Assembly: GCF_009745975.1 (NCBI RefSeq)
Contig: NZ_WHOL01000108.1
Span: forward strand, 1-64,000
Source of the DNA: Actinokineospora pegani
Lineage (GTDB): Bacteria; Actinomycetota; Actinomycetes; Mycobacteriales; Pseudonocardiaceae
DNA: 64,000 bases
Direction of reading: 5' to 3'
Shown here: positions 61,804-64,000 of the stretch, piece by piece
Numbering within the stretch: position 1 is the stretch's first letter
Layout of the letters: every line of letters starts with the position of its first letter
Notes under the pieces: generated by a model
What the model was told of the DNA's origin: nothing
The model's input: only the letters and a program-made list of their open reading frames with translations
The model's database searches: none
Translations under genes and position numbers: made by a program

Positions 61804-62463
61804 TCAGGTGCGGCCCGTGAACCCGCCCTCGGCCAACCGCCGCCGGTCCTCGGCGGTGGGGTCGGCGTTGGGGGGTGAGATCAAGAACACCTTGTTGGTG
61901 ACCTTGTCCATCGAGCCGCGCAGCGCGAACGCCAGACCGGCCGCGAAGTCGACGAGCCGCTTGGCGTCGCCGTCCTCGAGCTCGGTCAGGTTCATGATCA
62001 CCGGACGACCGTCGCGGTAGTGCTCGCCGATCGTCCTGGCCTCGTAGTAGCTGGTCGGGTGCAGCGTCACCACCCGGCCCAGCGGGTACCCCGAGGGGAC
62101 CGGCTGCTCGGTCTCACGCGGGCGCGCGGGCTCCCGGCGGGGGTCGACCGCGAGCGCGCCCTGGGTGTCCACGGCGACGGGCACCGCCGTGGGCACGACC
62201 GAGACCGGCGTCGGCGCCGCCCACGGGCGCTGGCGGGTTCGTCCGCCCGGCTCGTAGTCGTCGGCGTCGGCGCGGTAGCGGCCGGGACGACGACCGCGCC
62301 CAGCGGCGTAGTTGTCGTCGTACTCGTTGTCGTACCCGCCGTCGGCCAGGTACTCCGGGCGGTGCCCGTAGCCCCTGCGGTCGTAGTCGTCGAGGTCGTA
62401 GTCGTCGAACTCGTCCGCGGGGACCATGCCGAAGTAGGCCTTCAGCTTCTGCAGCGTGCTCAT
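61804..62463 (-). CDS. sepF: Cell division protein SepF
   Basis: 219 aa. N-terminal amphipathic membrane-binding helix (LQKLKAYFGMVP), a long Asp/Tyr/Gly/Arg-rich linker (about 15-110), then the SepF fold: RVVTLHPTSYYEARTIGEHYRDGRPVIMNLTELEDGDAKRLVDFAAGLAFALRGSMDKVTNKVFLISP (in part). It ties FtsZ filaments to the membrane in actinobacteria, which lack FtsA. ATG 62463. Confidence 0.97.
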   Translation of the reverse strand: MSTLQKLKAYFGMVPADEFDDYDLDDYDRRGYGHRPEYLADGGYDNEYDDNYAAGRGRRPGRYRADADDYEPGGRTRQRPWAAPTPVSVVPTAVPVAVDTQGALAVDPRREPARPRETEQPVPSGYPLGRVVTLHPTSYYEARTIGEHYRDGRPVIMNLTELEDGDAKRLVDFAAGLAFALRGSMDKVTNKVFLISPPNADPTAEDRRRLAEGGFTGRT

Positions 62464-62568
62464 CGACTACCTCCGCGACTCCCCGGCCTTCGGTCTCATG
62501 TGTGCAGACCTACCCGTGCCTCACACGTCTCAACCGTCCCACCGGGCTCAAGGTTCCCGGAACCCCTG

Positions 62569-63297
62569 TCACGGGGAGGCTAAACCGCGCCGCCCCAGGA
62601 GGGCGGTTCCGACACGCACGCAGGTCGACCCGTAGTCGATCGCGTCCTCAAGATCGTTACTCATCCCGCAGGACAACTCCGTGGCCGTGGGATATGACAC
62701 CCTCAGCCGCGCCGCTGCGGCGGCCAGCCGGTCGAACGCCGCGGCGGGTTCGACGCCCTGGGGCGCCACCGCCATGATCCCACGGAGTCGAAGATCACTC
62801 GAACGAGATACCTCCTCGGCGAGCGCGGGGAGGTCCGCGAGCGGGCAGCCACCGCGAGCGGGGTCGCCATCGATGCTCGCCTGCAGGAGCACGTCGAGCG
62901 GCTCACCGCGCTCCCCCGCCGCGACGGCGTTGCCGACGGCCTTGGCCAGCGCGGCCGCCAGCCGGGTCGAGTCGACCGACTGGACCTCAGCGGCCCAGCG
63001 GATCACCGCGCGGGCCTTGTTGCGCTGCAACTGGCCCACCATGCGCCAGCGGATCGGCAGGTCGGGGCGCAGTTCGGCGACGCGCCCGGCCTTCGGGCCC
63101 GCCTCCTGCTCGCGGTTCTCGGCGAGGTCGAGCACGCCCAGCTCGGCCAGCGCGATGGCGTCCTCGGCCGGGAAGGTCTTGCTCACCCCGAGCAGCCGGA
63201 CCCCGGCCGGGTCGCGCCCGGCCCTGGCGCAGGCGGCCTCGACGCGCGCCCGGACCTCGGCGAGGTTGGCGGCGATCTCCGCGCTGCGGGCGGTCAT
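62569..63297 (-). CDS. yggS: PLP homeostasis protein YggS/PROSC
   Basis: 242 aa PLP-binding barrel without racemase activity. VRLLGVSKTF carries the PLP lysine, ENREQEAGPKAG, RWRMVGQLQRNK, LDVLLQASIDG, LRGIMAVAP and ELSCGMSNDLEDAIDYGSTCVRVGTALLG follow. It keeps free PLP low and interacts with division genes by location. ATG 63297 overlaps the pgeF stop by ATGA. Confidence 0.97.
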   Translation of the reverse strand: MTARSAEIAANLAEVRARVEAACARAGRDPAGVRLLGVSKTFPAEDAIALAELGVLDLAENREQEAGPKAGRVAELRPDLPIRWRMVGQLQRNKARAVIRWAAEVQSVDSTRLAAALAKAVGNAVAAGERGEPLDVLLQASIDGDPARGGCPLADLPALAEEVSRSSDLRLRGIMAVAPQGVEPAAAFDRLAAAAARLRVSYPTATELSCGMSNDLEDAIDYGSTCVRVGTALLGRRGLASP

Positions 63298-64000
63298 GCC
63301 GGGTCCACCCAGGTGACCGCGGCCAATCGCCCAGTGGTCCCGTCCCTGCGGTGACTGAACAGCGACCTGTCCTCGACCGTGCACCTCGGGTCGATGCCGA
63401 TGCGGGCGACCCCGGCGTCGGCGAGCTGGCGCCAGAGCCCGGCGCGCAGGTCCAACCCCGGGGTGCCGCCGCGGGTGCGGCAGGCGCTGCCGGGCAGGTG
63501 GCGCTCCACATCGGTCTGCATGGCCTGCGGGACCTCGTAGCAGTCGCCGCAGACGGCTGGGCCGAGCAGGGCCTCGACCCGGTCCGGGTCGGCCCCGGCC
63601 GAGCGCATGGCCGCCAGCGCGGCGGGCACGACCCCGACCCGCGCCCCGACGCGGCCCGCGTGCACGGCGGCGACGACCCCGGCCTCGGGGTCGGCGAGCA
63701 GCACCGGGACGCAGTCGGCGGTCAGGACGACCAGCGCGAGACCGGGCTCGGTGGTGACCAGGGCGTCGGTGGCCTCCACCGGGGCGGGCAGCGGGCCGTC
63801 GACCACGGCGGCGGTGCGGCCGTGCACCTGCTCCATCCACACCACCCGGTCCGGGGGCAGGCCGAGCTCGGTGGCCAGCCGCACCCGGTTCGCCGCCACG
63901 TCGGCCTCGGCGTCGCCGACGTGGTCGGCGAGGTTGAACGACTCGTACGGAGCCCGGGAGACCCCGCCCTCGCGTGTGGTGACCACCCGCCGAATGCGCA
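63294..64000 (-). CDS. pgeF: Peptidoglycan editing factor PgeF (YfiH/laccase-domain), 5' end off the right edge
   Basis: 236 codons are visible; the true start lies beyond base 64000, since the frame is open to the edge (RIRRVVTTREGGVS). A Zn-dependent purine nucleosidase/amidase fold: YESFNLADHVGD, WMEQVHG, VVLTADCVPVLLADP, VVAAVHAGRVGA, GPAVCGDCYEVPQAM and LFSHRRDGTTGR. The metal site of the family is carried by the His of QVHG, the Cys of TADC and the His of AVHAG. It acts in removing faulty peptidoglycan precursors (L-Ser in place of L-Ala) in studied bacteria. It is upstream of yggS; ftsZ is expected just outside the window. Confidence 0.95.
   Translation of the reverse strand, partial: RIRRVVTTREGGVSRAPYESFNLADHVGDAEADVAANRVRLATELGLPPDRVVWMEQVHGRTAAVVDGPLPAPVEATDALVTTEPGLALVVLTADCVPVLLADPEAGVVAAVHAGRVGARVGVVPAALAAMRSAGADPDRVEALLGPAVCGDCYEVPQAMQTDVERHLPGSACRTRGGTPGLDLRAGLWRQLADAGVARIGIDPRCTVEDRSLFSHRRDGTTGRLAAVTWVDPA

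Overview
The window is very GC-rich DNA with tightly packed genes. GTG starts are common and many neighbours overlap by four bases (ATGA or GTGA). Gene content and order point to a filamentous actinomycete, probably of the Pseudonocardiales. The evidence is PriA instead of HisA, the biotin synthase auxiliary protein, NrtR-linked nadABC, the sepF-yggT-divIVA division block, a SAM-IV riboswitch and F420-type enzymes. No tRNA, rRNA, CRISPR array, insertion sequence or prophage is visible. The content is chromosomal core, with small accessory insertions between the biosynthetic operons.

Region by region. 1-3069: most of gltB (3' end off the left edge). 3289-6035: a three-gene ABC importer of the cobalamin/siderophore/F420-0 class. 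6160-8374: two tandem secreted paralogues closed by a strong hairpin. 8443-14586: lgt and the trp block (trpA, trpB, trpC, a Trp-associated membrane protein, trpE), all minus strand, with a TetR gene divergent from trpE. 15439-26200: histidine genes in three pieces (hisI-hisF; priA-hisH; hisB-hisC-hisD). Between them lie a Tat-exported PhoD phosphatase, a PPOX/F420 oxidoreductase, a small membrane protein, and a split transketolase divergent from soxR. 26277-31742: a class V aminotransferase, an oligopeptide-binding lipoprotein, an amidohydrolase, and a P450 divergent from a TetR gene. 32220-36419: nadA-nadB-nadC, divergent from the NAD regulator nrtR. 36480-41323: a LON-domain protein, a DUF2567 membrane protein, bsaP, bioB, bioD and bioA. 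41360-43792: an unknown membrane protein, a second P450 and the decayed tail of a third P450. 43793-47332: dnaE. 47428-49417: a kinase-like protein, an HTH-linker-beta protein and a small proline-rich protein. 49512-54556: rluD, lspA, a SAM-IV-controlled class V aminotransferase, a cation/proton antiporter and a DUF167 protein. 55007-58288: a polytopic membrane protein, a DUF4397 surface protein and a class F sortase. 58281-64000: a penicillin-binding protein, a Cys-motif membrane protein, divIVA, yggT, sepF, yggS and the partial pgeF.

How the parts work together. trp and his biosynthesis lie side by side and probably share PriA, since no trpF is present. nadABC sits opposite its likely repressor NrtR, with a 23-bp palindrome between them. 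bioA, bioD and bioB supply biotin with BsaP as the BioB partner, but bioF is not here. Several control elements can be read directly: a GlnR-like site before gltB, a PHO-box-like repeat before phoD, SoxR dyads between soxR and the split transketolase, and a SAM-IV riboswitch with a Shine-Dalgarno-masking hairpin. The most unusual units are the SoxR/transketolase pair, the riboswitch-controlled cysteine-desulfurase-like gene, the sortase cassette and the P450 remnant.
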